DNA of 64,000 nucleotides, from contig JBDHTX010000022.1 of the NCBI GenBank assembly GCA_039808885.1, forward strand, positions 1 to 64,000. Direction: 5' to 3'. The stretch is from Dongia_A sp039808885 (lineage in GTDB: Bacteria; Pseudomonadota; Alphaproteobacteria; Dongiales; Dongiaceae). Of the stretch, positions 26,245 through 35,413 are shown one piece after another. The notes below the pieces were generated by a model. The model had not been told where the DNA came from and did not search any database. It saw only the letters and a program-made list of their open reading frames with translations. A program made the translations under genes and the position numbers. Numbering within the stretch: position 1 is the first letter of the stretch; the number at the start of each line of letters is the position of its first letter.

Positions 26245-26952
26245 CTATTCTCCTCCACTTACGTCGCCAAGAAAGAGGGCAGCCAATTCATCGGCTATTG
26301 AACTAACATCCAGGTCTTTTACGCTATCAACTGGGGTGCTGTGATCGAGATCAAGTTGCAGATAGAAATCCTCAGACTGAAAAATTGTTGGCGCGATTGT
26401 TCCAGTAAAGCTCTGCACCGACATACACTGCCAAGTGCGAATGCGGTTATAATACAGACCAGTCCCGAGTTCATGTCTGCGGTTGCAGCGAAACATTAGA
26501 TCGCCGCAACCAAGAATCTTCCCGAGTTCGATCCCTGTATGATTTGAAAACAAATCTACAGAGTGTTCTTGACTGTCTGCTTTTAGCAACAGCACGCCAC
26601 CCATAGCGACACGGTGAACTTTCTCAAGTCGCGGAAAAACTGGTCGAATGACTTTGATGAACTCATTGAATTCGACCTTTGCGAATCCAAAATCGAGGGA
26701 CTGTGCAACTTGGCTCGTGCGAGGCACCGCGACGAGATCCAATCGACCTGGTCGCAACTGGACCTCTAGCTGAGCGCTCCGCCAAGCACCGGCCGTCCGC
26801 TGAAGATTCTCTTTCAGCCGATTTTCCGACACGTCTGGCTGCCCACCAGTGAGCGATGACCACAGTTGGCTCGCTTCATCAGGAGGTTGCGGAAGAAATG
26901 CCGTAAAGCGGAGAACCTGCGCTCGAAAACTCGCCATGCGATTTTCAGACAA
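26245..26952 (-). CDS. Hypothetical protein of tRNA-adjacent islet, gene 1
   Basis: Protein of 235 aa, first gene of the islet operon. It appears to be a mixed alpha-beta protein: QLEVQLRPGRLDLVAVPR, a helical FAKVEFNEFIKVIRPVFPRLEKVHRVAMG, then CNRRHELGTGLYYNRIRTWQ and FYLQLDLDHSTPVDSVKDLD near the end. The layout reminds me faintly of the TIGR04255 family of sporadic, horizontally spread proteins, but I cannot confirm this. No catalytic motif is visible. Its stop directly abuts the next start. Confidence 0.62.
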   Translation of the reverse strand: MSENRMASFRAQVLRFTAFLPQPPDEASQLWSSLTGGQPDVSENRLKENLQRTAGAWRSAQLEVQLRPGRLDLVAVPRTSQVAQSLDFGFAKVEFNEFIKVIRPVFPRLEKVHRVAMGGVLLLKADSQEHSVDLFSNHTGIELGKILGCGDLMFRCNRRHELGTGLYYNRIRTWQCMSVQSFTGTIAPTIFQSEDFYLQLDLDHSTPVDSVKDLDVSSIADELAALFLGDVSGGE

Positions 26953-27122
26953 CTAAGCCACTGGCGAATATATAGCCATCTTCACCGGCCTCGTCATCCC
27001 CCTGAGTTGTAGGACGTTACTCTACTGCCACTATCCATTGAGAAACCCTTACCAGCGACCACAAATGTGGCATTTGCTCGGCCTCGCAGGCCAAGGTAAC
27101 AGCGCGCCAAGAAGGGATTCAA

Positions 27123-27198
27123 TGGCGACCCCAACGGGATTTGAACCCGTGTTCTCAACGTGAGAGGCTGATGTCCTAGGCCACTAGACGATGGGGTC
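27123..27198 (-). tRNA. tRNA-Glu (anticodon CTC)
   Basis: Minus strand. The acceptor stem GACCCCA pairs with TGGGGTC, followed by discriminator G and an encoded CCA. The anticodon stem TCAGC/GTTGA holds loop CTCTCAC with anticodon CTC. The T arm is ACGGG-TTCAAAT-CCCGT. Total 76 nt, as expected for tRNA-Glu. The D-arm GTCTAGTGGCCTAGGAC is canonical. Confidence 0.96.
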
Positions 27199-27355
27199 GC
27201 GGCGCTGGTGGGAGCCCGGGAGCCGGGCCGCCGCAGTTGATACGGGATGCAGGGCGGCGGATCAAGGGTTTTCTGTGGCCGGACCGGCGCCGGGCCGGAC
27301 GGCGATTTCCGAGGGCGGCCAGTGGGTTAGCAGCGCCCCGCCGCCTTAGCGGCGC

Positions 27356-28672
<1,317 letters not shown>

Positions 28673-28823
28673 TGCCTTGCGCCAGATATGCAACAACCAG
28701 CATTGCTGAAGATCGTTAACAATATCTCTGCGCCGCCCCAAGACGGAGGCGCACCGGGGCGCGCCGAGGCGCACCGAGGCGCGAGGCCTGTCCCTTTCAG
28801 GCGGGACGCGGACGGCCGGCGCC

Positions 28824-29900
28824 TCACGCCGCTTTCGCCGCGACCTCGGTGGCGACTTTCAGGAATTTCTCCACCTTTGCCGGCTCCGTTTCCCAGGCGG
28901 TGACGAGGCGGATCAGGTTGGGCTCCTCGGCGCCCAGGAAGGTCATCTTCCAATCGTAGAACGCGGCCCCGGCCTCGCGCAGGCCCTGGATCACCGCCGG
29001 CGGCAGCACGACGAAGAGCTCGTTGGCCTCGACCGGGTGGATCAGCCGCGCGCCGGGGATGCGGGTGAGACCTTGGGCCAGGCGCTGCGCCATCGCGTTG
29101 GCGTGGCGCGCCAGCTTCAGCCACAGGCCGTCGGCGAAGAAGGCGTTCAGCTGCGCCGAGACGAAGCGCATCTTGGAGACGAGGTGACCGCCGCGCATGC
29201 GGCGATAGGCGAAGCTCTCGGCCAGCTTGTCGTCGAAGAAGACGACGCATTCCGCCGCCATGGCGCCGCCCTTGGTGGCGCCGAAGGACAGCGCGTCGAC
29301 GCCCGCCTCCCAGGTCACCGCCTTCGCCGGCACCCCCAGAAAAGCCATGGCGTTGGCGAAGCGGGCACCATCCATGTGCACGCGCAGCCCCGCGGCCTTG
29401 GCCAGCCGCGCGATGGCGGCGACCTCGTCGGGGCGGTACACAGTCCCGGATTCGGTGGCGTTGGTCAGGCTGATGGCGGCGAGCGGCACCTGGTGCGGAT
29501 CGGTCGAGCGCCACTTGGCGATGGCGGCGGAAACACCGGCCTCGCTCATCTTGCCATGCTCCCCGGCGACGGGAATGAGCTTGGCCCCGCCGGAATAGAA
29601 TTCCGGAGCGCCGCATTCGTCGACCATCACATGCGCGGACTCATGCGCCAGCACCGCGGCATAAGGCGGGCACATGGTGGCCAGCGCCAGCGCGTTGGTG
29701 GCGGTGCCGGTGGCGACCGGGAAGGCCCGCACCTTGCGCTCGAAGATCTCGGCCAGCTGGCCTTCGACCTTCCGCGTCCAGTCGTCATTGCCGTAGGGCC
29801 AGGCGGTGCCGTGGTTGGCCTCGGCCAGGGCCAGCATGATCTCCGGCGCCACGCCGGTCACGTTGTCGCTGCAGAAATTCATCGCGGAGGACTCATTCAT
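28824..29900 (-). CDS. Low-specificity L-threonine aldolase
   Basis: Cytoplasmic PLP enzyme (358 aa) of the beta-eliminating lyase/threonine aldolase family, cleaving threonine or allo-threonine to glycine and acetaldehyde. Conserved features are the N-terminal FCSDNVTGVAPEIM, the PLP-stacking His in VLAHESAHVMVDECGAPE, LRVHMDGARFANAMAFL with the PLP-binding Asp, and the Schiff-base Lys in DALSFGATKGGAMAAECVVF. The ATG at 29900 overlaps the stop of the upstream small membrane-protein gene; an internal ATG six codons on (MNFCSDN) is an alternative start. Confidence 0.9.
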   Translation of the reverse strand: MNESSAMNFCSDNVTGVAPEIMLALAEANHGTAWPYGNDDWTRKVEGQLAEIFERKVRAFPVATGTATNALALATMCPPYAAVLAHESAHVMVDECGAPEFYSGGAKLIPVAGEHGKMSEAGVSAAIAKWRSTDPHQVPLAAISLTNATESGTVYRPDEVAAIARLAKAAGLRVHMDGARFANAMAFLGVPAKAVTWEAGVDALSFGATKGGAMAAECVVFFDDKLAESFAYRRMRGGHLVSKMRFVSAQLNAFFADGLWLKLARHANAMAQRLAQGLTRIPGARLIHPVEANELFVVLPPAVIQGLREAGAAFYDWKMTFLGAEEPNLIRLVTAWETEPAKVEKFLKVATEVAAKAA

Positions 29901-30222
29901 TGGGAAACTGGAACTGGCCGATGAGCTGGCCGGTCTTCAAATCGGCGACCAGCACGCGGCGGCAATTGTCGGCGCCGCCGATCTGCAGGATCAGCCGGTC
30001 GCCCTCCGCCTGCACGTAGTCGACGGTGCAACCGGCCGGCAGCGGCAAAGGCGAGACGCCGAAGGACGCAGCCTTCGGCTCCGGCATGTTGAACAGGCGA
30101 TAGACGATGGTGCCGATGACGATGGCGGCGCAGATCGCCAGCAGGACGCCGAGGCCGACCACCACGGCCTTGAGCAGTCCCGTCCGCTGGGCTACTTGAT
30201 CGCTGACGTTCCCGTCCGACAC
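29893..30222 (-). CDS. Small single-pass membrane protein
   Basis: Protein of 109 aa from a GTG start preceded by GGTGGGGA. One transmembrane helix near residues 16-40 (LLKAVVVGLGVLLAICAAIVIGTIVYRLF) leaves a short cytoplasmic N-terminus and a ~65-residue, probably periplasmic, beta-rich C-terminal domain (CTVDYVQAEGDRLILQIGGADNCRRVLVADL) with two Cys residues. Proteins of this layout are common in alphaproteobacteria without assigned function. It overlaps the threonine aldolase start, and its own start lies only 24 bases from the divergent RluD-type gene. Confidence 0.75.
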   Translation of the reverse strand: MSDGNVSDQVAQRTGLLKAVVVGLGVLLAICAAIVIGTIVYRLFNMPEPKAASFGVSPLPLPAGCTVDYVQAEGDRLILQIGGADNCRRVLVADLKTGQLIGQFQFPNE

Positions 30223-30246
30223 GCTTGCATCCCCACCAGGAATCCG

Positions 30247-31263
30247 ATGACCGCCAGCGGCCACCCGACAGACGGCCAGATCGCCCGCCACGTCGTCGCC
30301 TCCGACGAGGCCGGCGAGCGGGTCGACCGCTGCCTTGCCGCCGCCCTTGGCGCCAGCCACCCGGAACTGTCGCGCAGCCGGATCAAGCTGCTGATCGAAC
30401 AGGGCAATTTGCGCATGAGCGAGGCGGCGGGCGCCGCGCCTGCGACCATAGACGAGCCCTCCTACCGGGTCAAACCGGGCCAGGACTTCGCCCTCACCAT
30501 CCCGGCGCCCGAGGCGGCGGTGCCGCAGGGCCAGGCGATCGCGCTCAACATCGTCTACGAGGACAAGGACCTCATCGTCATCGACAAGCCGGCCGGCATG
30601 GTGGTGCATCCCGCCCCCGGCAATCCCGACAACACGCTGGTCAACGCGCTGATCGGCCATTGCGGCGACAGCTTAAGCGGCATCGGCGGGGTGAAGCGGC
30701 CCGGCATCGTGCACCGCATCGACAAGGACACCAGCGGCCTCGTGGTCGCCGCCAAGAACGACGCGGCGCATCACGCGCTCAGCGAGGCCTTCGCCGCCCA
30801 TGACATCGAGCGCGAATACCGCTGCTTCGTCTGGGGCCTGCCCTCGCCCAAGGCCGGCACCATCGAGGGCAATATCGGCCGCCACGGCATCGACCGGAAG
30901 CGCATGACCATCGTGAAAAGCGGCGGCAAGCACGCTATCACCCATTACCGCACGCTGACCGTGTTCGGATTGGGCGCCGCCGAGCTCGCCTGCAATCTGG
31001 AGACCGGGCGCACGCACCAGATCCGCGTGCATCTGGCGGCCATCGGCCATCCGCTGATCGGCGATTCCACCTATGGCAAGGTGACGCCGGCGCGGCGCGC
31101 CAAGCTGCCGCCGGCGGCCGCCGAGTTCGCCCACCATTTCCCGCGCCAGGCGCTGCACGCCGCCGTGCTCGGCTTCGCCCATCCGCGCACCGGCAAGCCG
31201 ATGCGCTGGGAGTCGCCCCTGCCGGCGGATCTGGCGGAGTTGAAGAAGAGGCTGGCGGGGTGA
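30247..31263 (+). CDS. rluD: RluA/RluD family 23S rRNA pseudouridine synthase
   Basis: Cytoplasmic RNA-modifying enzyme (338 aa). An N-terminal S4-type RNA-binding domain (RVDRCLAAALG to SRSRIKLLIEQGNL) is followed by the catalytic domain, with motif I IVYEDKDLIVIDKPAGMVVHP and the catalytic Asp in GIVHRIDKDTSGLVVAAKN, then ETGRTHQIRVHLAAIGHPLIGD. This layout matches RluD, which modifies helix 69 of 23S rRNA; another RluA paralogue cannot be excluded. ATG at 30247 has AGGA upstream. It lies just upstream of rpoH, an arrangement known in many alphaproteobacteria. Confidence 0.9.
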   Translation: MTASGHPTDGQIARHVVASDEAGERVDRCLAAALGASHPELSRSRIKLLIEQGNLRMSEAAGAAPATIDEPSYRVKPGQDFALTIPAPEAAVPQGQAIALNIVYEDKDLIVIDKPAGMVVHPAPGNPDNTLVNALIGHCGDSLSGIGGVKRPGIVHRIDKDTSGLVVAAKNDAAHHALSEAFAAHDIEREYRCFVWGLPSPKAGTIEGNIGRHGIDRKRMTIVKSGGKHAITHYRTLTVFGLGAAELACNLETGRTHQIRVHLAAIGHPLIGDSTYGKVTPARRAKLPPAAAEFAHHFPRQALHAAVLGFAHPRTGKPMRWESPLPADLAELKKRLAG

Positions 31264-31282
31264 CGGCGCTCGTTCCCCTTAT

Positions 31283-31448
31283 CCCCTTGTGGGAGAAGGT
31301 TGCGAAAGCTTGGCGAGCGCAGCGAACCTAGCCGGAGCTGGATGAGGGGTTGCGCGCCTTCTGGCGCGCATCGCCGGAGGCGAGGTTTTAACTCTGTGGC
31401 ACTTGGCGCTCCCTCCACCCCTCATCCCAACCCTTCTCCCACAAGGGG
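31283..31448. repeat. Long inverted repeat between rluD and rpoH
   Basis: The left arm CCCCTTGTGGGAGAAGGTT (31283-31301) pairs with the right arm AACCCTTCTCCCACAAGGGG (31429-31448), and an inner pair GGATGAGGGGT/ACCCCTCATCC lies inside. It occupies most of the 414-base gap between the two genes. It may act as a terminator-like structure or be a remnant of a small mobile repeat. Confidence 0.7.
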
Positions 31449-31512
31449 AGAAGGGCTCCGCCGGGCCGATCGGCGATTTCCGATGGCCGGGTTCGGCAGA
31501 AAACGCCCCGGC

Positions 31513-31543
31513 CTTGAAATTGCCGCAATGTAAGCTTATCTAA
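31513..31543 (+). promoter_or_regulatory. Candidate heat-shock (sigma-32) promoter of rpoH
   Basis: CTTGAA at 31513 followed, 18 bases after CTTG, by CTTATCTAA at 31535. This fits the alphaproteobacterial sigma-32 pattern (CTTG, about 17 bases, CYTATNT). It lies ~135 bases before the rpoH start and would give self-amplifying control. The remaining leader, 31544-31677, holds no gene. Confidence 0.45.
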
Positions 31544-31677
31544 CATTAACAGCTGACGGCTCTGCTCAGGTATGCGGGGATCAATCTGCTGCCCTGCAGC
31601 ATTCGTAATAGATGGGAGACAGAGCTGTTCTATGATGGTCGGGCCTCCGGTTATCCGGGGGGCCATAAGGGGACGAC

Positions 31678-32559
31678 ATGGCACGAAACCTTCCCAGTTT
31701 AGTCAGCGATAGCAACCTGGCGCGGTATCTGGCGGAAATCCGCAAGTTCCCGATGCTGGAGCCGACCGAGGAGTTCATGCTGGCCAAGCGCTGGCAGGAG
31801 CACCAGGACAAGGAAGCCGCGCACAAGATGGTCACCAGCCATCTGCGACTGGTGGCGAAGATCGCCATGGGCTATCGCGGCTATGGCCTGCCGATGTCCG
31901 AGGTCATCTCCGAGGGCAATGTCGGGTTGATGCAGGCGGTCAAGCGCTTCGACCCCGACAAGGGCTTCCGCCTCGCCACCTATGCGATGTGGTGGATCCG
32001 CGCCGCCATCCAGGAATACATCCTGCACTCGTGGTCGCTGGTGAAGATCGGCACCACCGCGGCGCAGAAGAAGCTGTTCTTCAACCTGCGCCGCGTGAAG
32101 GGCCAGCTGAAGGCGCTGGAGGAAGGCGATTTGCATCCGGAGACGGTGAAGGAGATCGCCACCCGCCTCAGCGTGCCGGAAGAGGACGTGGTCAACATGA
32201 ACCGCCGCCTCACCGCGCCCGACCATTCGCTGAACGCGCCGGTGAAGATCGACGGCGACGGCGAGTGGCAGGACTGGCTGGTCGACGAAGGCGACAGCCA
32301 GGAAACCACGCTGGCCGAGAGCCAGGAATTCGGCCACCGCAAGCGCCTGCTCGACAACGCGCTGAAGCTGCTGAACCCGCGCGAGCGGCGCATCCTGTCG
32401 GAGCGCCGCCTGAAGGACGAGCCGACCACGCTCGAGGACCTCTCGACCGAGTTCGGCATCAGCCGCGAGCGCGTGCGCCAGATCGAGGTGCGCGCCTTCG
32501 ACAAGGTGCAGCGCGCCATCCGCAACGCCGCCATCGAGGAGCGGCTGGCGACCGAATAA
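31678..32559 (+). CDS. rpoH: RNA polymerase sigma-32 factor
   Basis: Heat-shock sigma factor (293 aa) that directs RNA polymerase to chaperone and protease promoters. Region 2 is ENVGLMQAVKRFDPDKGFRLATYAMWWIRAAIQEYI-like (seen as EGNVGLMQAVKRFDPDKG then FRLATYAMWWIRAAIQEYI). It is followed by the RpoH box QKKLFFNLRRVK, which is diagnostic of sigma-32, and region 4 with LEDLSTEFGISRERVRQIE. The length is normal. It sits downstream of rluD and ends at a strong terminator. Confidence 0.97.
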   Translation: MARNLPSLVSDSNLARYLAEIRKFPMLEPTEEFMLAKRWQEHQDKEAAHKMVTSHLRLVAKIAMGYRGYGLPMSEVISEGNVGLMQAVKRFDPDKGFRLATYAMWWIRAAIQEYILHSWSLVKIGTTAAQKKLFFNLRRVKGQLKALEEGDLHPETVKEIATRLSVPEEDVVNMNRRLTAPDHSLNAPVKIDGDGEWQDWLVDEGDSQETTLAESQEFGHRKRLLDNALKLLNPRERRILSERRLKDEPTTLEDLSTEFGISRERVRQIEVRAFDKVQRAIRNAAIEERLATE

Positions 32560-32594
32560 GCGACCCTTTCTCCCTCTACACCTCACCCCCAACA

Positions 32595-32623
32595 AAAATG
32601 CCCGGGCTCGTCCCGGGCATTTT
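32595..32623 (+). terminator. Rho-independent terminator after rpoH
   Basis: Perfect 12-base stem AAAATGCCCGGG / CCCGGGCATTTT with the loop CTCGT, followed by TTTCTTT-like sequence, 36 bases after the rpoH stop. The A-rich left side makes it usable from the opposite strand too. Confidence 0.9.
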
Positions 32624-32676
32624 CTTTGCGGTCCGGCCCGGCAATGACGAAGGGGAGTTGAGAGAGCCGGGCGCCG

Positions 32677-33147
32677 CTACTTCTTCTCGCCGGCGACGCC
32701 GGGGCCCCATTCCTCGGTCAGCTGCGCGATGTCGCGGCGGACGCGGCGCATGCGCAGCGCCGATTGCGTGCCGGCCATCTGCGCCACGATCGCCGGCATG
32801 CCGAGATAGAGCAGCCAGCCCATGCCGGCGCCGGCGAAGGCGCAGAGCCAGCCGATCGGGTCGCCCAGCACCATGCCGATGACGCCGAAGCCCTCGCCGA
32901 TCGACCACAGCTCGTGCAGGAAATAGAGCGCGCCCACCGCGTTCATGCCGAGCACGGTCCAGGTCAGGTAGCGCCCCGGGCTGGGGTCGATCAGCCGCGC
33001 CGCGAAGGTCGGCATCAGGGACGCGACCAGCACGATGGCGGTCGGCGCCATCAGGGCGGCGACCGGCAGCAGCAGGACCAGCAGCAGGGCCGGCTTGAAC
33101 GGCTTGGCCTGCTGGGCGGGGGCGGAGCTTCGCGGATTGGCGGCCAT
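32677..33147 (-). CDS. Hypothetical inner-membrane protein
   Basis: Protein of 156 aa with four likely membrane helices: LLLVLLLPVAALMAPTAIVLVASL, LTWTVLGMNAVGALYFLHEL, GFGVIGMVLGDPIGWLCAF, and AGMGWLLYLGMPAIVAQM. A basic, soluble C-terminus (LRMRRVRRDIAQLTEEWGP) follows. ATG at 33147 with GAGGGA upstream is preferred. It starts eight bases after the stop of the degenerate kinase gene, so the two form an operon and may act together at the membrane; the kinase-like protein also ends in a membrane helix. No characterised family is recognised. Confidence 0.75.
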   Translation of the reverse strand: MAANPRSSAPAQQAKPFKPALLLVLLLPVAALMAPTAIVLVASLMPTFAARLIDPSPGRYLTWTVLGMNAVGALYFLHELWSIGEGFGVIGMVLGDPIGWLCAFAGAGMGWLLYLGMPAIVAQMAGTQSALRMRRVRRDIAQLTEEWGPGVAGEKK

Positions 33148-33155
33148 CTTGTCCC

Positions 33156-35189
33156 TCACCACATCGCGAAGACGCTATAGGCCGCGATCGCCGCGCTGGC
33201 GAGGAAGGCCGAGGTCACGGCGGCGGCGCGCTGGCCGATCGGCCGGGTGCGCTCCGGCGCGGTCAGGCCGCCCTCCTCGAGCCACTTCTCCTCGCGCAGC
33301 AGGTGCTGATAGGCCTTCTGCGCGGCGGTGTAGCCAAGCTCGTCGGCGCGGCGGTTCGGCCCTTCCGGATCGAATACCAGCGCCAGCCCGGCAAGGTCGC
33401 AATCCTTGGCCAGGCTGCGCATCTGCTTTTCCGCCTGGGCGCGCGTCGCGGCGTGATGGAAGGCCGCCAGCGCCGGCGCCAGCATCGTCATCATCGCCTC
33501 GGCCAGGCGCGGCAGCTTGCGGTTGGGATAGGCCGCCTGCACCACCGCCAGCAGGCGCAGCACGGCGACGCGGCGCTCCTCCTCGCGGGCGCCGGCCTGG
33601 TTCAGCATGCCGAGCTCATGATCGATGCCGCGGCGCAGATGCGCGCCGATGAACGCGGCCAGGTGGCGGTCCATCGGCACCGTGCCCGCCGGCAGTCCCG
33701 GCAGGGCTGCGTCGAGCGCCGGCAGCAGGTCGTTCAGGTGGATGACGCAGAAATCGGCGATCATCGGCGAGCGGCACGGCGTCAGCGGATCGAGCTCGTA
33801 GAGCGCCCGCTCCAGCCCATGCCCGGTGCCGGTCTTCTCGATGTGCTTCTCGACCTCTTCCAGGATGCGCCGGGCCTGCAGCTGGGTGGAATTGAGCTGG
33901 GGCTGGTCGTTCATCCACAGCTGCGGCAGGCGCCCGCGCAGCATGTCGGCGAAGGCGGTCAGGTTCTGCTGGCGATGCATCGCCTCGGCCAGCATGGGGC
34001 CGAGGCCGGTGACGTTGACGCGGATCGACTGGTAGCACACCGGCATCTGCGTGCTCAGCCACATGATGATGCGCGACAGGTAGCGGTCCTTGGCGGCGGA
34101 GCCCGGCCCGATGCTGGCCGAGGACATCGCCAGCTTGACCAGCTGGTCGGAGACCTTGTCCTCGCCGAAGCTCCGCTTCAACCAGTTCTCGAAATCCGGG
34201 GAATCGATCAGCCGCAGCGCCTCGGACCAGCGCCGCGCCATGGACTGCGCCAGCGCCGGCTTGGTCATCTGGTCGGCGTCGCCGAAGCGCAGCGGGCGCG
34301 CGGCGCGCGCCGGCAGGTGCGGCATGGTCGGCGAGAAGGGCTGGCCGGTCGACCAGCCGCTGAGCTGCGCCAGGGTCCAGCGATCGGTCGCCTTGTCGTT
34401 CAGCAGGCCGCGCAGCACCTCGGCCATGGCGGTGGAGAGCTTTTCGCGCCCGGCCAGGGCGGCGAAGGAGCCGGCGGTGATCTTGGCCGCGACGATGTCT
34501 TCCTCGCTCATCCCCTCGGTCGGATCGCGCCCGATATGGAGATGCAGCAGCAGCACGCCCAGCGCGTAGAGATCGTCGGCCACCACGCCCGTGCCGCGGC
34601 CATAGGGATCGGCGATGGCGTTCTCGATGGTCTCGTAGTTGATCGGCTGGGCGAATCCGGGCGGCATGCTGAAGCATTCGCCGAGGCGGAGCGGCCCGTC
34701 GCTGCCGACCTGGTAGAAGAGATTGTCCGGCCGCACGGCGCGATGGGTGACGCCGAGCGCGGCGAATTCCTGCAGCGCCTGGACCAGCGGCGTGATCACC
34801 TGGCGCACCAGCTGCGCCTCGGTGAACGGCTCGATCTGGGTCCCGGCCGGGAAGGCGCGCTCGCCCTTCGGCCGATCGAAGATCAGCGCCGGCCGGCGGC
34901 CCCAGACGATGTTCGCGCCCTTGGCCGGGGCGACGTCGCCCACCGGCCAGTCGACGATGCCGCCGGCGCGCGGCCACAGCGCGGGGACTTCCTGGATCGG
35001 CTTCTTGTTCAGCAGGCTGAGATAGCGGCAGGGCAGATGACCGGGCGGGATCAGCGCGAAAAGCTGGCGGCCGGGATCGTTGCGGTCATGCGCGACGAAG
35101 GCCTGGACTCCCGGGGAATCGAGCTTGGGCAGGCGCTCGCCCGCCATGATCTCGTAATGCCCGTCGAGAAGAATCTGGTCGTCCGCCAT
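33156..35189 (-). CDS. Degenerate protein-kinase-like membrane protein
   Basis: Protein of 677 aa. The N-terminal ~300 residues have a protein kinase-like fold: a catalytic-loop-like segment GVTHRAVRPDNLFYQ (His149) in which the usual catalytic Asp of HRD is Ala, and an activation-segment-like LRLGECFSMPPGF instead of DFG. A helix VVADDLYALGVLLLHLHIG matches the kinase DxxSxG helix. No typical VAIK lysine is clear. The remaining ~370 residues are helical and unfamiliar. A single C-terminal membrane anchor (AAAVTSAFLASAAIAAYSVFAM) follows. It looks like a pseudokinase scaffold; activity is doubtful. Confidence 0.75.
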   Translation of the reverse strand: MADDQILLDGHYEIMAGERLPKLDSPGVQAFVAHDRNDPGRQLFALIPPGHLPCRYLSLLNKKPIQEVPALWPRAGGIVDWPVGDVAPAKGANIVWGRRPALIFDRPKGERAFPAGTQIEPFTEAQLVRQVITPLVQALQEFAALGVTHRAVRPDNLFYQVGSDGPLRLGECFSMPPGFAQPINYETIENAIADPYGRGTGVVADDLYALGVLLLHLHIGRDPTEGMSEEDIVAAKITAGSFAALAGREKLSTAMAEVLRGLLNDKATDRWTLAQLSGWSTGQPFSPTMPHLPARAARPLRFGDADQMTKPALAQSMARRWSEALRLIDSPDFENWLKRSFGEDKVSDQLVKLAMSSASIGPGSAAKDRYLSRIIMWLSTQMPVCYQSIRVNVTGLGPMLAEAMHRQQNLTAFADMLRGRLPQLWMNDQPQLNSTQLQARRILEEVEKHIEKTGTGHGLERALYELDPLTPCRSPMIADFCVIHLNDLLPALDAALPGLPAGTVPMDRHLAAFIGAHLRRGIDHELGMLNQAGAREEERRVAVLRLLAVVQAAYPNRKLPRLAEAMMTMLAPALAAFHHAATRAQAEKQMRSLAKDCDLAGLALVFDPEGPNRRADELGYTAAQKAYQHLLREEKWLEEGGLTAPERTRPIGQRAAAVTSAFLASAAIAAYSVFAMW

Positions 35190-35413
35190 AGCCGCCCGCG
35201 CTTTGCGCCCAAACGCATCCACCGGGCCTTCTGCCCGGCGGCACCCGGATTTCCGGGCCAAGGACTAGCTTATGCCGGGAAACGGTTAACGGAGGGTAAG
35301 GATTGGCGGCCTCGGCCGCGACGCCCGCCTTCGCGCATTCGGCCTTGATGCTTCCCCCGATCGTGGCAGGGTGACGGGCACCCCGCCCGCCCCGCCTTTC
35401 GCCGGAGGTACCG

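Larger units (their letters stand above)
24565..27122. other. Foreign-looking islet next to tRNA-Glu
   Basis: The base composition drops visibly here: A/T at third codon positions becomes common, in contrast to both flanks. The segment contains three same-strand unrecognised genes and ends one base short of the tRNA-Glu CCA. Bases 24565-24797 and 26953-27122 hold no gene I can support; the latter should contain the operon promoter. I did not find an integrase, transposase or a duplicated tRNA end at the far border, so transfer is inferred from composition and position only. Confidence 0.6.

Noticed and set aside
27123..27198. Attachment site duplication of the tRNA 3' end at the far border of the islet
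   Set aside because: I looked for a second copy of the tRNA end near 24565 and saw none, so an integrase-type att pair is not supported.
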